From contig CAZRGV010000094.1 of assembly GCA_964599655.1 (NCBI GenBank), forward strand, positions 1 through 25,064: a DNA stretch of 25,064 bases, written 5' to 3'. Of the stretch, positions 15,009-23,727 are shown in pieces. The notes beneath the pieces are model-generated. The model was not told the origin of the DNA. It was given only the letters and a program-made list of their open reading frames with translations, and made no database searches. Position 1 is the stretch's first letter; the number at the start of each line of letters is the position of its first letter. The translations under genes and the position numbers were made by a program. The stretch is from CAZRGV01 sp964599655. GTDB taxonomy: Bacteria > Planctomycetota > Planctomycetia > Isosphaerales > Isosphaeraceae.

Positions 15009-18000
15009 TCAGTGTTCGCCGACGGCCGGCGCGGCGGACTGGTTCTTATGGTAATCGGGATACTCGGGCCGTTTGGGTGTTTTCGGCGGGTTCTTGGCGA
15101 TCTCCCTCAGGACCACCTCGACGGCCTTCTCGAGCTGAGGGTCATGCCCCTTGCGGACCAGCTCGGGATCGAGTTCCACTTCGATGTCTGGCGCGACACC
15201 ATGATTCTCGACGTCCCAGGTCCCCTCATCCGGATTCCAGAAGGCCAGCCGGGGCGCGGTGACTCGGCCCCCGTCGATCAGCTCGGGATAGTCGTAGATG
15301 CCGACGAGGCCGCCCCAGGTCCGGGTTCCGATCAAGGGGCCGACCTTCGCCTTGCGGAAGTACCAGGGCAGGGCATCGCCTCCCGAGCCCGCGAACGCAT
15401 TGATGATCATTGCCTTGGGGCCGAAGATCGAGCCGAGCGGCGTGCGGAAGTCGTTGCCCTCTCGGGTCGTCCAGTAGTTCAGCAGCGGGCGGTGGAGGTA
15501 ATCGACGATGTAGTCGGCCGCCGAGCCGCCCCCGTTGAACCGCTCGTCAACCACGGCGCCTTGTCGGTCGATCTGAGCGAAGTAGTAGCGATTGAAGCTC
15601 GTGAAGCCACCCAGCGCCGTATCAGGCAGGTAGAGATACGCCACCCGACCTCCACTGAGCTCGTCGACCTTTCGTCGATTCGCGTCGATCCAGGCGCGGT
15701 TGCGGAGCGACGTTTCGCTGGCGATCGGCACGACCGTCACCTCGCGAGCGCCGGTGCCATCGGCCCTTGAGCCGACCTTGAGAACGACCGACTTGCCGGC
15801 GGTATTCTCCATCAGGGAGAACGGCGTATCAGGCGCCTGGAGGTCCCGACCATTGATGGCGAGAAGATAATCACCTTCCTTGACGTTCACTCCTGGCTGG
15901 GTCAGCGGGGCCTTGAGGTCGGGGTTCCAGTTCTCGCCACGGTAGATCCGATCGAACCGGTAGCGACCGTTCTCGACCGTGTAGTCGGCACCGAGCAAAC
16001 CTCCTGGAACGTTGCGAACCTCGGGGGAATCGCCTCCGACGATATGGGTGTGGCCGAGGACGATCTCTCCGAGCATGTCATGGAACAGGTAGTTCAGGTC
16101 GGCACGGCTCGAGATTCCCTCGAGGAATGGCTCATACGCCTTCTCAGCGGCTTCCAGATCGAGCCCATGGGCGTTGGGATCATAGAGGAAGTCGCGCTGG
16201 ATGCGCCAGACCTCATGATACATCTGCCGCCACTCGGCCCTGGGATCGACGCGGACCTCGATCGCGTCCAGTTTCAGCGAGCCCTCACCGGGCTTGGGTG
16301 GCTGCGACGTCGAGACGATGAACCAGGCGTCGGCCTTGCGATAGAGCATCTTCTCGCCGTTCCGCGAGATCTCGAGCGATCGCACACCGTCCAGGACCTT
16401 CTCCGTCTTCCTGGTCTTGAGATCGAACTTGTGGACCATCGTTCCCGCGTCGTTCTCGTCTTCCGGACCGGGTCCGGGTGGGGCCTCTTCCAGAAACAGA
16501 ATCCCCGGCTTGCCCACCGCCAAGCCGGCATAATCGCGCGGGGGAATGGGAAGCGCCAGGATGCGCTGGTCGATTTCATCGAGGTCGAGCTTCACCGGTT
16601 CGACGGGCGTTTCTTTCTTTTTCTTGTCACCTTTGTGGGACTCCTCATCCTTCAACGTATCCTTGTCCTCGTCATCGTTTGCCGATGTGTCTTTTTCTTC
16701 ATCGCTTTCGGGCCTGAGCGGCGAGGGTTCGTCCTTGGCGAGAACGACCACGTACACACTTCGCGTCACAGGTCGGTGCATGCTGGACATGTCCAGCCAT
16801 CCCGTCGTTGGGCCGACGTCGGTGCTCGCGGTGAAGTACAGATATTTGCCATTTTTATCAAATGCCGCGAACCTCGCGTCGCTCAGTCCGTCGGTGATCT
16901 GATGCGTCTTGCCCGTTTCGAGCGAATAAACGAACACGGCCCTCATGTGGCTGGGGAGTTGCTTGGTGTAGACAATCCATCGGCTGTCGGGCGACCAGGA
17001 GGGATCGAGGGCCCGAATCGGCGTGTCATACGTGTTGCTGTCGATCTTGACCGGGGTTCCCTTTTCCAGGTCGATGTACCAGACGTTGAGCCGTTTGTCG
17101 GTATAGGCGATCTTCTTGCTATCGGGCGACCAGATCGGCTCGTAGAAGAACGAGGCGGGCCTGCCGAGGTCGATCGCGCGAACCTCGCCGGTACCGTCCT
17201 GTTGCGCGAGATGCAATGCATACTCACCTGAGACATCCGAGAAGAAGGCGATCTGTTTGCCATCCGGCGACCATGCGGGATCGCGCTCGGCCACGCCCGG
17301 CGTGGCCGTCAGGTTGCGGACGTCCCCCTTCTCGGCGGGGACGGTCAGCACTTCGCCTCGAGCGCCGAACACGGCCCGTTGTCCCGTCGGGGAGATCCGC
17401 GCCGAGCGGATCTGCCGGGCGACCTTCTCGAACCGGGGTCTCGCGTTCGGAAAATCGGCCTTGATTTGGATGTCGAGTTTCTGGTTCCGTCCGGTTTCGA
17501 GATCGTACACGCTCAGCGAGCCAAGTTGCTCGTAGACGATCGCGCCAGGTCCCGCCGAGGCGGACTGGATGTCGTGCCCCTCGTCCGAGACAAGTTTCTC
17601 CACGCGACCGGACCCGGCCTCGAACGCATACAGCGCCACGGGGCCATCGCGATCCGAGAGGAAATAGAGCTTCTCACCAACCCACATGGGGTTGAAGTCG
17701 TTGGAATTGTCCCGTGGAACCTTCTCGATATGCGAGTCGCTCAGCCTCGCGATCCAGATTGGGGAGGTTTTTCCACCTCGATAGTGCTTCCAGGCGATAT
17801 ACGCGTCGGGGACGGGACGACGATTCCAGTAGGGAACGTAGGCGATTTGCGATCCGTCGGGTGAAAACGATCCCTCGACGCCCATCGGCAGGGGCAGCTC
17901 GCTCGGTAGTCCGCCTTCGGTGGAAATCGTGAAGAGCTTGTCGAAGCGGGAAGAGCTTGTCCGACCCGATCGGAACAGAACGCGCGTGCCGTCCGGCGTC

Positions 18001-18344
18001 CAACCCAGCGCCACGTCATAACCCGGGTGATAGGTCAACCGCTTCGGTTGTCCTCCGCCGGCATCCACGAGGTAAACGTCGAGGTTTCCCTCATATTCTC
18101 CCGTGAACGCGATTTTCGAGCCATCCGGTGAGAAGACCGGACCGCTTTCGAGGCCGACGCCGCTGGTCAATCGGCTGGCCTCGCCGCCGCCACGACCGAC
18201 GACCCACAGGTCGCCGGCATGTCCAAAGATGATGCGATCCCGATTCATCGCCGGTTTCTGGAGGAGCAGGGGGGAGGATTCGTCCCCGAACCCGCTCGAA
18301 GCCGCGAGGAAGAAAAGGGTCAAGGTCAAGGCAAACGGGCGCAT
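15009..18344 (-). CDS. Tricorn-type serine protease (S41 family), exported
   Basis: A 1111-residue protein, close to the 1071 of archaeal tricorn, a large peptidase trimming oligopeptides. Residues 1-20 form a signal peptide (MRPFALTLTLFFLAASSGFG), so this one acts outside the cytoplasm. Two beta-propellers follow, with repeated WSPDG/FSPDG units up to about residue 520. A very acidic Lys/Asp/Glu-rich linker occupies about 540-585. Then come the helical C1 domain with the LGHTHIVGG segment, a PDZ domain (VKEGDYLLAINGRDL, about 815), and the C2 protease core. The nucleophile is Ser987 in NAFAGSGGDALPW. The start at 18344 has AGAGG nine bases upstream; the longer frame to 18503 overlaps the previous gene. 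It lies between the sialidase-fold and ThuA genes on the same strand. Confidence 0.93.
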   Translation of the reverse strand: MRPFALTLTLFFLAASSGFGDESSPLLLQKPAMNRDRIIFGHAGDLWVVGRGGGEASRLTSGVGLESGPVFSPDGSKIAFTGEYEGNLDVYLVDAGGGQPKRLTYHPGYDVALGWTPDGTRVLFRSGRTSSSRFDKLFTISTEGGLPSELPLPMGVEGSFSPDGSQIAYVPYWNRRPVPDAYIAWKHYRGGKTSPIWIARLSDSHIEKVPRDNSNDFNPMWVGEKLYFLSDRDGPVALYAFEAGSGRVEKLVSDEGHDIQSASAGPGAIVYEQLGSLSVYDLETGRNQKLDIQIKADFPNARPRFEKVARQIRSARISPTGQRAVFGARGEVLTVPAEKGDVRNLTATPGVAERDPAWSPDGKQIAFFSDVSGEYALHLAQQDGTGEVRAIDLGRPASFFYEPIWSPDSKKIAYTDKRLNVWYIDLEKGTPVKIDSNTYDTPIRALDPSWSPDSRWIVYTKQLPSHMRAVFVYSLETGKTHQITDGLSDARFAAFDKNGKYLYFTASTDVGPTTGWLDMSSMHRPVTRSVYVVVLAKDEPSPLRPESDEEKDTSANDDEDKDTLKDEESHKGDKKKKETPVEPVKLDLDEIDQRILALPIPPRDYAGLAVGKPGILFLEEAPPGPGPEDENDAGTMVHKFDLKTRKTEKVLDGVRSLEISRNGEKMLYRKADAWFIVSTSQPPKPGEGSLKLDAIEVRVDPRAEWRQMYHEVWRIQRDFLYDPNAHGLDLEAAEKAYEPFLEGISSRADLNYLFHDMLGEIVLGHTHIVGGDSPEVRNVPGGLLGADYTVENGRYRFDRIYRGENWNPDLKAPLTQPGVNVKEGDYLLAINGRDLQAPDTPFSLMENTAGKSVVLKVGSRADGTGAREVTVVPIASETSLRNRAWIDANRRKVDELSGGRVAYLYLPDTALGGFTSFNRYYFAQIDRQGAVVDERFNGGGSAADYIVDYLHRPLLNYWTTREGNDFRTPLGSIFGPKAMIINAFAGSGGDALPWYFRKAKVGPLIGTRTWGGLVGIYDYPELIDGGRVTAPRLAFWNPDEGTWDVENHGVAPDIEVELDPELVRKGHDPQLEKAVEVVLREIAKNPPKTPKRPEYPDYHKNQSAAPAVGEH

Positions 18345-18474
18345 GGGTCGTCCTCTCGTCGCTCGTTCCCTGGTGGGTCGTCTCAGGTTCACAATCCTCG
18401 CCGGATGAGCCCGGGAAGGAACGTTCTGTCGTCCGTCGAGGAACAACCGATGCGTGATCACAACCGAGTTCGAA

Positions 18475-19563
18475 TCATTGGCCGTTCCGAATCCAGTTTT
18501 CATCGAACGTGACGTGATTGATCACGGTGCGACGGTCCGAGGTGTAGACGACGTGGATCGTCCCGTCCCGGGCCTGGAACGCGATCGGGTACGCGAACGC
18601 GTTCGGTCCCTCCGCGAGGTTGCGACGAAACGGGTACGACGCGTCGTTGTCCAACGAGAGGGCCACGGTCAACGGAGTCCGCCCGGTCATGCTGTCGTTG
18701 TAAACCAAGAGAAGATGGCCGTTGCGGAGCTTGAGAAAATCCAAGGCGGCGTTGGGGTTCGGAAACCGCGAGTCCATCCCCTCGGTCCAGGTCCGGCCGC
18801 CGTCGAACGACTCGGACCGCACGAGATAGCCAACCGTCTTGGGGTCGTAATCACCCCCTCGCCGGCAGTAGGCCACCAGGTGCTTCTCATCGAGCTCAAC
18901 CACGGCGGGTTGAATATTCCCCTTGGCCGATCGAATCCGACCGCTCGTCGACCACGTCCGATCTTTGGGATGGAATCGAAGGAAGAGCGACGTGCTATCG
19001 GCTCCGACCCGTTCCGGATCATGCCCCGTTTCCTGGTAGACCGGTAGAAGATAGTCGCCATCGCTCAGAACGATCGGCCGGTTGCGAACCATCATCCCTG
19101 CCTCGAGAGCCAGCAGCGAGGCATCGGACCAGGTTTTGGCCTGATCGTTCGAGATCTTGCACTGGATGCGGGAGGTGGACCAGGTTTCGCCGAATCGAAC
19201 CACGTAGAAAAGCCAGACCACGCCGTCGGGCGCTTCCCAGACCACGGCGTTCCCGAGTGATCGAAACGGGTCCCGGGCGATGGCGCTGGGAGGACTCCAG
19301 GCGGTCTCACCCTTCTTTCTGCGAGATCCGAAGACCGCCGTGTCGTTCGCGTATTCCCCCTGGCCTCCGTAGTAGACGAGGTAGAGGTCGCCATTGCTCA
19401 GCTCGGTCATGCAGGCCGGATGCTTGTAAGGGCCGGTGGGAACCTCGGGACCAAAGATCCGTTCGTGCCGGAGCTCGCCGCCGAGGCTTTGCGACACCAC
19501 GAGGCTGGAAAGGAGGAACAAGCCGGCTCCAAGACGGCCCAGGCCGCGCGGTTGGATCATCAT
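18475..19563 (-). CDS. Exported sialidase-fold (BNR/Asp-box) protein
   Basis: A 362-residue six-bladed propeller protein of the sialidase superfamily; in planctomycetes such proteins are often called exo-alpha-sialidases without proof of activity. After MMIQPRGLGRL comes a signal peptide core (GAGLFLLSSLVVSQSLGG). A perfect Asp-box, SFDGGRTW, occurs near residue 260 and a weaker one, SNDQAKTW, near 135. NRPIVLSDGDYLLPVYQE and IQPAVVELDEKHLVAYCRRGG are family-like blade sequences, with Arg and Glu/Asp residues suited to a catalytic site. The ATG pair at 19563/19560 follows AGGGAA; the longer frame to 19659 is not signal-like. The tricorn-type gene lies 130 bases downstream on the same strand, suggesting degradation of glycosylated peptides. 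Confidence 0.85.
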   Translation of the reverse strand: MMIQPRGLGRLGAGLFLLSSLVVSQSLGGELRHERIFGPEVPTGPYKHPACMTELSNGDLYLVYYGGQGEYANDTAVFGSRRKKGETAWSPPSAIARDPFRSLGNAVVWEAPDGVVWLFYVVRFGETWSTSRIQCKISNDQAKTWSDASLLALEAGMMVRNRPIVLSDGDYLLPVYQETGHDPERVGADSTSLFLRFHPKDRTWSTSGRIRSAKGNIQPAVVELDEKHLVAYCRRGGDYDPKTVGYLVRSESFDGGRTWTEGMDSRFPNPNAALDFLKLRNGHLLLVYNDSMTGRTPLTVALSLDNDASYPFRRNLAEGPNAFAYPIAFQARDGTIHVVYTSDRRTVINHVTFDENWIRNGQ

Positions 19564-19679
19564 GGTTTTCCCTGTCGAATCGCCAGAGGTCAGGCAAGCC
19601 CAACCACGAAGCCGGACGTTGGAGGATCGAGAGACTCCAGGCGCCGGCAGGCCAAGCACACCAGGATGTCACCTGGAAA

Positions 19680-20147
19680 TCAATCCCTTACCGGTTCCGG
19701 CCAATCGCGCAACCAGCCGGCATCGAGCGCGCCCCAGAGCCCGATCAGAATCGCCTCGGCGGCATCGTGACGGAGCGACGTCGGCCGACGCGCTCCCGAC
19801 CATTCGATCACCTGGCGTGCGAGCCGATCGGCGCTGGTCTTCGATCGAGCGCGATCGGCGCGCTCTCTCGGTTCGAGCAACCGTTCACGCCATTGTTCGG
19901 CCGCGACCTGCCGGACGGCCAGACCGCGTCGCCCGGCCTCACGCTCCCAGATTTCGGCGAGCGGTCCCCCGCCTTCCAGCACCAGCAGACCGAGATCGGG
20001 AATCGATCGAAGCAAGCCATGAACCCCACGACGAAGCGCATCGCGATTTCCGAAATGCCGCGAACGATACCAGGCCAGTCGCCCATCTTGCCCGTAAAGC
20101 GCTAGGCCGGTACGAAGCCCGACGTCGACGGCCAGCAGCTCGGCCAT
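19680..20147 (-). CDS. Small RuvC-like (RNase H fold) protein
   Basis: A 155-residue protein with the layout of RuvC-type Holliday junction resolvases. AVDVGLRTGLALYG at the N-terminus supplies Asp8, VLEGGGPLAEIWERE supplies Glu58, and LRHDAAEAILIGLWGAL supplies Asp128 and Glu131, matching the Asp-Glu-Asp-Asp/Glu pattern and the 'DAADALAIAL' helix of RuvC. Length is close to RuvC (about 170). Overall sequence is not RuvC itself and the basic DNA-binding helices are not obvious apart from the Arg-rich 83-110 region. A structure-specific nuclease or a non-catalytic relative are both possible. It begins four bases after the stop of the OsmC-family gene, so the two form a transcription unit. Confidence 0.65.
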   Translation of the reverse strand: MAELLAVDVGLRTGLALYGQDGRLAWYRSRHFGNRDALRRGVHGLLRSIPDLGLLVLEGGGPLAEIWEREAGRRGLAVRQVAAEQWRERLLEPRERADRARSKTSADRLARQVIEWSGARRPTSLRHDAAEAILIGLWGALDAGWLRDWPEPVRD

Positions 20148-20151
20148 GAGT

Positions 20152-20685
20152 TCAGGCTCCGAACGGGCGCTCCCTGGCCCTCGAAGTCGTCGAGCTCGAA
20201 AAGGCGGGTGGGTGTTTCAGCGTCTGGGCGATCACGCAATAACGCTCGGTCAGGTCGAGAAGCCGGCTCAGTTGCTCGTCGGTCGCGTCGGTATCGAGAT
20301 CGAAACGCAAGCGGATCGCCGAGAATCCGACGGGCGCTTGGCGGCTCACCCCCAGTGTGCCTCGAAAGTCGAGGTCTCCCTCGGCGTGAACGGTCCCGCC
20401 CCGGATGTTCAGCCCCAACGCCGTGGCGACGGCTCGGAGCGTTACCCCCGCGCAGGCCGCCAACGATTGAAGCAGCATATCGGCCGAACAGGCCCAGGTT
20501 CCGTCACCGCCCGCGGCGGGATGAAGACCCGCGTCCACCGTGCCAAGGTGGGTGTGGACGTGGCAGGAGATCGCCTCCTGGTCCAGGGTCCCCTCGGCTC
20601 GTAACGTGATCCGGGCCGATTCGGGCTCGTCGCGGTATCGCGCCTTGATCGGAGCCTGCAAGGCGCGGAGTTCTTCGGCGTTCAT
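20152..20685 (-). CDS. OsmC-family protein
   Basis: A 177-residue protein of the OsmC/Ohr superfamily, cytoplasmic thiol peroxidases reducing organic hydroperoxides, though many members are uncharacterised. The two conserved cysteines are Cys79, in DMLLQSLAACAGVTLRAVA, and Cys149, in TERYCVIAQTLK, both in the family positions. GDGTWACSADM corresponds to the usual 'G...SP.ELL' region. The N-terminal 50 residues contain the beta strands with VHTHLGT. The start ATG at 20685 gives the MNAEELRALQAPIK N-terminal helix; a frame beginning at 20736 is possible but less typical. It is divergent from the PNPOx-fold gene and followed directly by the RuvC-like gene. Confidence 0.82.
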   Translation of the reverse strand: MNAEELRALQAPIKARYRDEPESARITLRAEGTLDQEAISCHVHTHLGTVDAGLHPAAGGDGTWACSADMLLQSLAACAGVTLRAVATALGLNIRGGTVHAEGDLDFRGTLGVSRQAPVGFSAIRLRFDLDTDATDEQLSRLLDLTERYCVIAQTLKHPPAFSSSTTSRARERPFGA

Positions 20686-20864
20686 CCTTCGATGGTCTCC
20701 CGAATCCCAAACAATGATCCGCGCCATCTTCGGCACGACCGGACATCGTATCGCGTCGCTCGCCTCGATTCGACGCCAGCCCCGCGCTCCACGCGCGAGA
20801 GCTCATTAGAATCAGGACAGGACCCGCTCCATCCCTGGCGTCCTTCTCCATCGAGGAACCGACC

Positions 20865-21320
20865 ATGACCAAGCCGATGCCCGAGCCGATCGAACCCGCC
20901 CGCCTCAAGGAACTGGCGATGGCGGTCGTGAAAGCCGACCGTTTCCCTCAACTGGCCACCATCGACGGCGATCAGCCTCGGGTGCGGCCGGTCTCCCCCG
21001 TGCGGACCGATGGTTTCACCGTGTACGTTGCCAATCTCAGGCAGTACCACAAGACGGCCGAGATCGCCGCGAATCCCAAAGTCGAGCTCTGCTACGTCGA
21101 CGATCAACACGACCAGGTCCGCATCACGGGCATCGCGGAGGTGGTCACCGACCGCGGTTTGCTTCAGGAAATCTGGGACCAGAACCCCTTGTTGCGGCAG
21201 TACCTCGGCCACATCGACAACCCCGAGCTAATCGTCTACCGAATCCGGCCCCAACGTGTCCGTTACATGAAAGAGTGGGCGCTGGAATACCATGATGTGC
21301 CGCTCGAATCCGGCGGCTGA
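20865..21320 (+). CDS. Pyridoxamine 5'-phosphate oxidase-fold flavin-binding protein
   Basis: A 151-residue protein with the split-barrel FMN-binding fold. FPQLATIDGDQPRVRPVSPV, then TVYVANLRQYHKTAEIAANPKVELCYVD, then VRITGIAEVVTD is the standard order of this family, in which the Arg/Lys-rich strand and the 'K..qi..Np.v.l.y' stretch contact the flavin phosphate. Such proteins reduce flavins, F420-like or heme-type ligands, so the precise reaction cannot be assigned. GAGGAA lies seven bases before the ATG. It is divergent from the OsmC-family gene; their shared 179-base upstream region has a possible -10 box (TAGAAT at 20807-20812) without a clear -35. Confidence 0.85.
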   Translation: MTKPMPEPIEPARLKELAMAVVKADRFPQLATIDGDQPRVRPVSPVRTDGFTVYVANLRQYHKTAEIAANPKVELCYVDDQHDQVRITGIAEVVTDRGLLQEIWDQNPLLRQYLGHIDNPELIVYRIRPQRVRYMKEWALEYHDVPLESGG

Positions 21321-21712
21321 CGCCGCGAGCTGGCCAACCGCGAAACGCGCGAACCTCAACCCCTCGAAAATCCCTCCAATCCCAAAACCGCGCGACTCTC
21401 GATACCGGCCCAAAAGTGCAAAACGATATTTCTTAATTACGACAATACTTAGAATGTGAGATATGAAACAGCGTGGTCCCTCGTCTCGGCACGCTTGCGA
21501 CGCCGGGATTCGGTCGGCGGATCAGGGATCGCGCCGGTGGCTCCAGGCCGGCGAGCGAGGTCGGTGACCGGGGGCCTTGACGCCGCGGATTCACCCGACG
21601 GCGACGCCTGTGAGCGACTGACATGGCGGGCCGGGGTCGGGGCGGGGTATGCTGAGTGCTGTCGCAACTGGCTGGTCCCGGTGGTCCATTCCGCGTAAGG
21701 ACACGTGCTTCC
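21321..21712. other. 392-base noncoding region with an AT-rich island
   Basis: No gene can be supported here. An AT-rich island at 21417-21470 stands out against the GC-rich surroundings and holds a TAGAAT -10-like box (21450-21455). The remaining 240 bases before the response regulator are GC-rich, with a TATGCT box near 21647 that lacks a good -35. Weak open frames at 21456 and 21463 show no similarity I recognise. Confidence 0.4.
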
Positions 21713-22102
21713 GTGGCAACTCTGGTGCTTGCCGACGATGACGACGACCTCCGCGACCTCTACGCGGCCTCTCTCCGTGCCGCCGGGCACGAGGTTTGGG
21801 AGGCATCCAACGGCCAGGTCGCGCTCGAGCTGGTCCGTGCTCAGCATCCCGACCTCCTTCTGCTGGACATCTGGATGCCCGCGTTGAACGGTTTCGAGGT
21901 TCTCGACGCCCTGAGGCATGATCCCGCCGGAGTCCACCTCCGCGTGGTCGTGATCTCGAACCTGGGAGACGCGGACTCCCGCCTCGAAGCGTTCGAGGGA
22001 GGGGCCTCGGACTACCTGCTCAAGGGGCTTGCCCTGGCCGAGTTCGTCAAGCGCGTGGAGCACAACCTGGACCCGTCGGAGTTCACCCCGCTCAACGAGT
22101 GA
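21713..22102 (+). CDS. Single-domain response regulator (CheY-like)
   Basis: A 129-residue receiver domain with no output domain. From the GTG start the acidic pocket is Asp8-Asp12, the phosphoacceptor is Asp52 in LLLLDIWMP, the conserved Thr/Ser is Ser82 in VVVISN, and the conserved Lys is Lys104 in YLLKGL. Such proteins relay phosphate or act by protein contact. The GTG at 21713 is chosen because the receiver fold begins immediately after it (ATLVLADDD) and AAGGA lies about ten bases upstream; the frame extends to 21656 but adds unrelated residues. No histidine kinase is encoded nearby, so its partner is elsewhere. FolC follows about 100 bases downstream on the same strand. Confidence 0.92.
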   Translation: MATLVLADDDDDLRDLYAASLRAAGHEVWEASNGQVALELVRAQHPDLLLLDIWMPALNGFEVLDALRHDPAGVHLRVVVISNLGDADSRLEAFEGGASDYLLKGLALAEFVKRVEHNLDPSEFTPLNE

Positions 22103-22205
22103 TCCTCGACCGGCGTCGTGTCGATCCGAAATGACGTCGCGCTCGAGGTTCACCCGTTCGCGACCACGATCCCTCAAGCTCCGCCGACGACGGGCGGTTT
22201 CCCTC

Positions 22206-23591
22206 ATGCACGAAGAATACCGGGCCGCCCTCGACTTCCTTTACGGCCGGCTCAATTACGAACGGACGGGAATGCCTCGGTCCACGACTGAGCTTCGGCT
22301 GGGTCGGATGCGACGATTGCTTCGACGGCTGGGAGACCCTCAGGGCGCGTTCCCGATCATTCATGTGGCCGGTACGAAGGGGAAAGGCTCCACCTCGGCC
22401 ATGATGGCCGCCGCGCTCTCGGCCTCGGGGATTCGCACGGGCCTGTTCTGTTCGCCTCACCTTCATCGCCTGGAGGAGCGATTTCGGATCGACGGACGGG
22501 AGATTTCCCCGGACGAGCTGGCCGCCCTGACCGCTGAGATCCGGTCGGTCGTCGAGGAACTGGACGCGAGCGACCCTCATCAAAGGCAACGTGGCCTGAC
22601 CTTCTTCGAGATCACCACCGCGATGGGCCTGCTCCATTTCGCGAGGAAGGGCGTCGGCGCGGTCGTGCTGGAGGTCGGACTTGGCGGAAGGCTGGATTCC
22701 ACGAACGTCATCCGTCCAAGACTCGCGATCATTACGTCGATCTCGTTCGACCATACGCGGCAGCTCGGCACAACGTTGGAGGCCATCGCCACAGAAAAAG
22801 CGGGCATCCTGAAACGAGGTCGGCCGGCGGTCATTGGCGTGCGAGGAACCGCCCCCCGAGACGCCATCGCTCGAGTCGCCGGGCAACGTCGGGTTCCGCT
22901 CCGGCAAATCGACGTCGACTTCGTCGAGTCGTACCGCCCCCCCACTCCACCGCTCCTCCGCCCTTCCCCCGGCCAGGTCACCGTCCAGACCTGGCGACGC
23001 GCCTGGCGACCGATCGATTTGCCGCTGTTTGGGCCGCACCAGGCCCAGAACGCGGCGGTTGCCCTGGCCGGTCTTGACCTTCTGGCCGAGCAGGGGCTCG
23101 AGGTGCCGGAAGACGCCGTGGTCCGCGGCTTTGGTTCCATGACGTTTCCCGCCCGGGTCGAGTTGATGGGCGAGTCGCCCTGGGTGGTCATCGACGGCGC
23201 CCACAATGTCGCCTCCGCGCAGGCGCTCGCCGAAACGCTCCAGATTTGCTTCCCGCCCGCAAAACGTACCCTGGTCTTCGGCACCACCCGCGAGAAGGAT
23301 CTCCGAGGTCAGCTTCGCGCGCTCTTGCCGCTCTTCGACACGGTCATCGCGACCCGTTACGTCGAGAACCCGCGCGCGGTCGACCCCGAGGAGGTCGCCG
23401 AGGCCGTCTGGGAAATCTCTGGGCTCACGGCCCAGATTACCACCGAACCGGCTGAGGCGTTCGCCGAGGCCCGCCGGCAGACGCCGCCCGAGGGCTTGAT
23501 CGTCGTGACCGGCTCGCTCTTCCTGGCCGCCGAGACCCGCCTCCTCCTGCTGGGAGCCGAATCGCCGGTCGCCGCGACCGCCTCGATTTGA
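22206..23591 (+). CDS. folC: Folylpolyglutamate/dihydrofolate synthase FolC
   Basis: A 461-residue cytoplasmic ligase of the Mur ligase superfamily that adds glutamate to folates (and, in bifunctional forms, to dihydropteroate). YGRLNYERTGMPR is the typical N-terminal start. The ATP-binding P-loop is GTKGKGST (56-63). TGLFCSPHLHRLEERFRIDG, FFEITTAMGLLHFA, VLEVGLGGRLDSTNV, ISFDHTRQLGTTLEAIATEKAGI and HQAQNAAVAL are family blocks, and DGAHN near residue 329 is the C-terminal domain hallmark. An ATG at 22131 is in frame, but the family-like sequence begins at 22206. The C-terminal domain is complete to the TGA at 23589. It may be cotranscribed with the upstream response regulator. Confidence 0.95.
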   Translation: MHEEYRAALDFLYGRLNYERTGMPRSTTELRLGRMRRLLRRLGDPQGAFPIIHVAGTKGKGSTSAMMAAALSASGIRTGLFCSPHLHRLEERFRIDGREISPDELAALTAEIRSVVEELDASDPHQRQRGLTFFEITTAMGLLHFARKGVGAVVLEVGLGGRLDSTNVIRPRLAIITSISFDHTRQLGTTLEAIATEKAGILKRGRPAVIGVRGTAPRDAIARVAGQRRVPLRQIDVDFVESYRPPTPPLLRPSPGQVTVQTWRRAWRPIDLPLFGPHQAQNAAVALAGLDLLAEQGLEVPEDAVVRGFGSMTFPARVELMGESPWVVIDGAHNVASAQALAETLQICFPPAKRTLVFGTTREKDLRGQLRALLPLFDTVIATRYVENPRAVDPEEVAEAVWEISGLTAQITTEPAEAFAEARRQTPPEGLIVVTGSLFLAAETRLLLLGAESPVAATASI

Positions 23592-23727
23592 TCGCAACGG
23601 GCCGTTGCTTCCGAGGGAGCAACCCGACAGGCGGACGTGGGCCTTCGTCGTCGAGTCGGGGTAAGATCGGCGTGATCGAGACAGAGCCGAGATCGAACAC
23701 ACGCTTTGAATCGAAAGGATCAGACGG

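Noticed and set aside
18345..18503. An N-terminal extension of the tricorn-type protease
   Set aside because: It would overlap the sialidase-fold gene and push the signal peptide away from the N-terminus; the ATG at 18344 has its own ribosome site.
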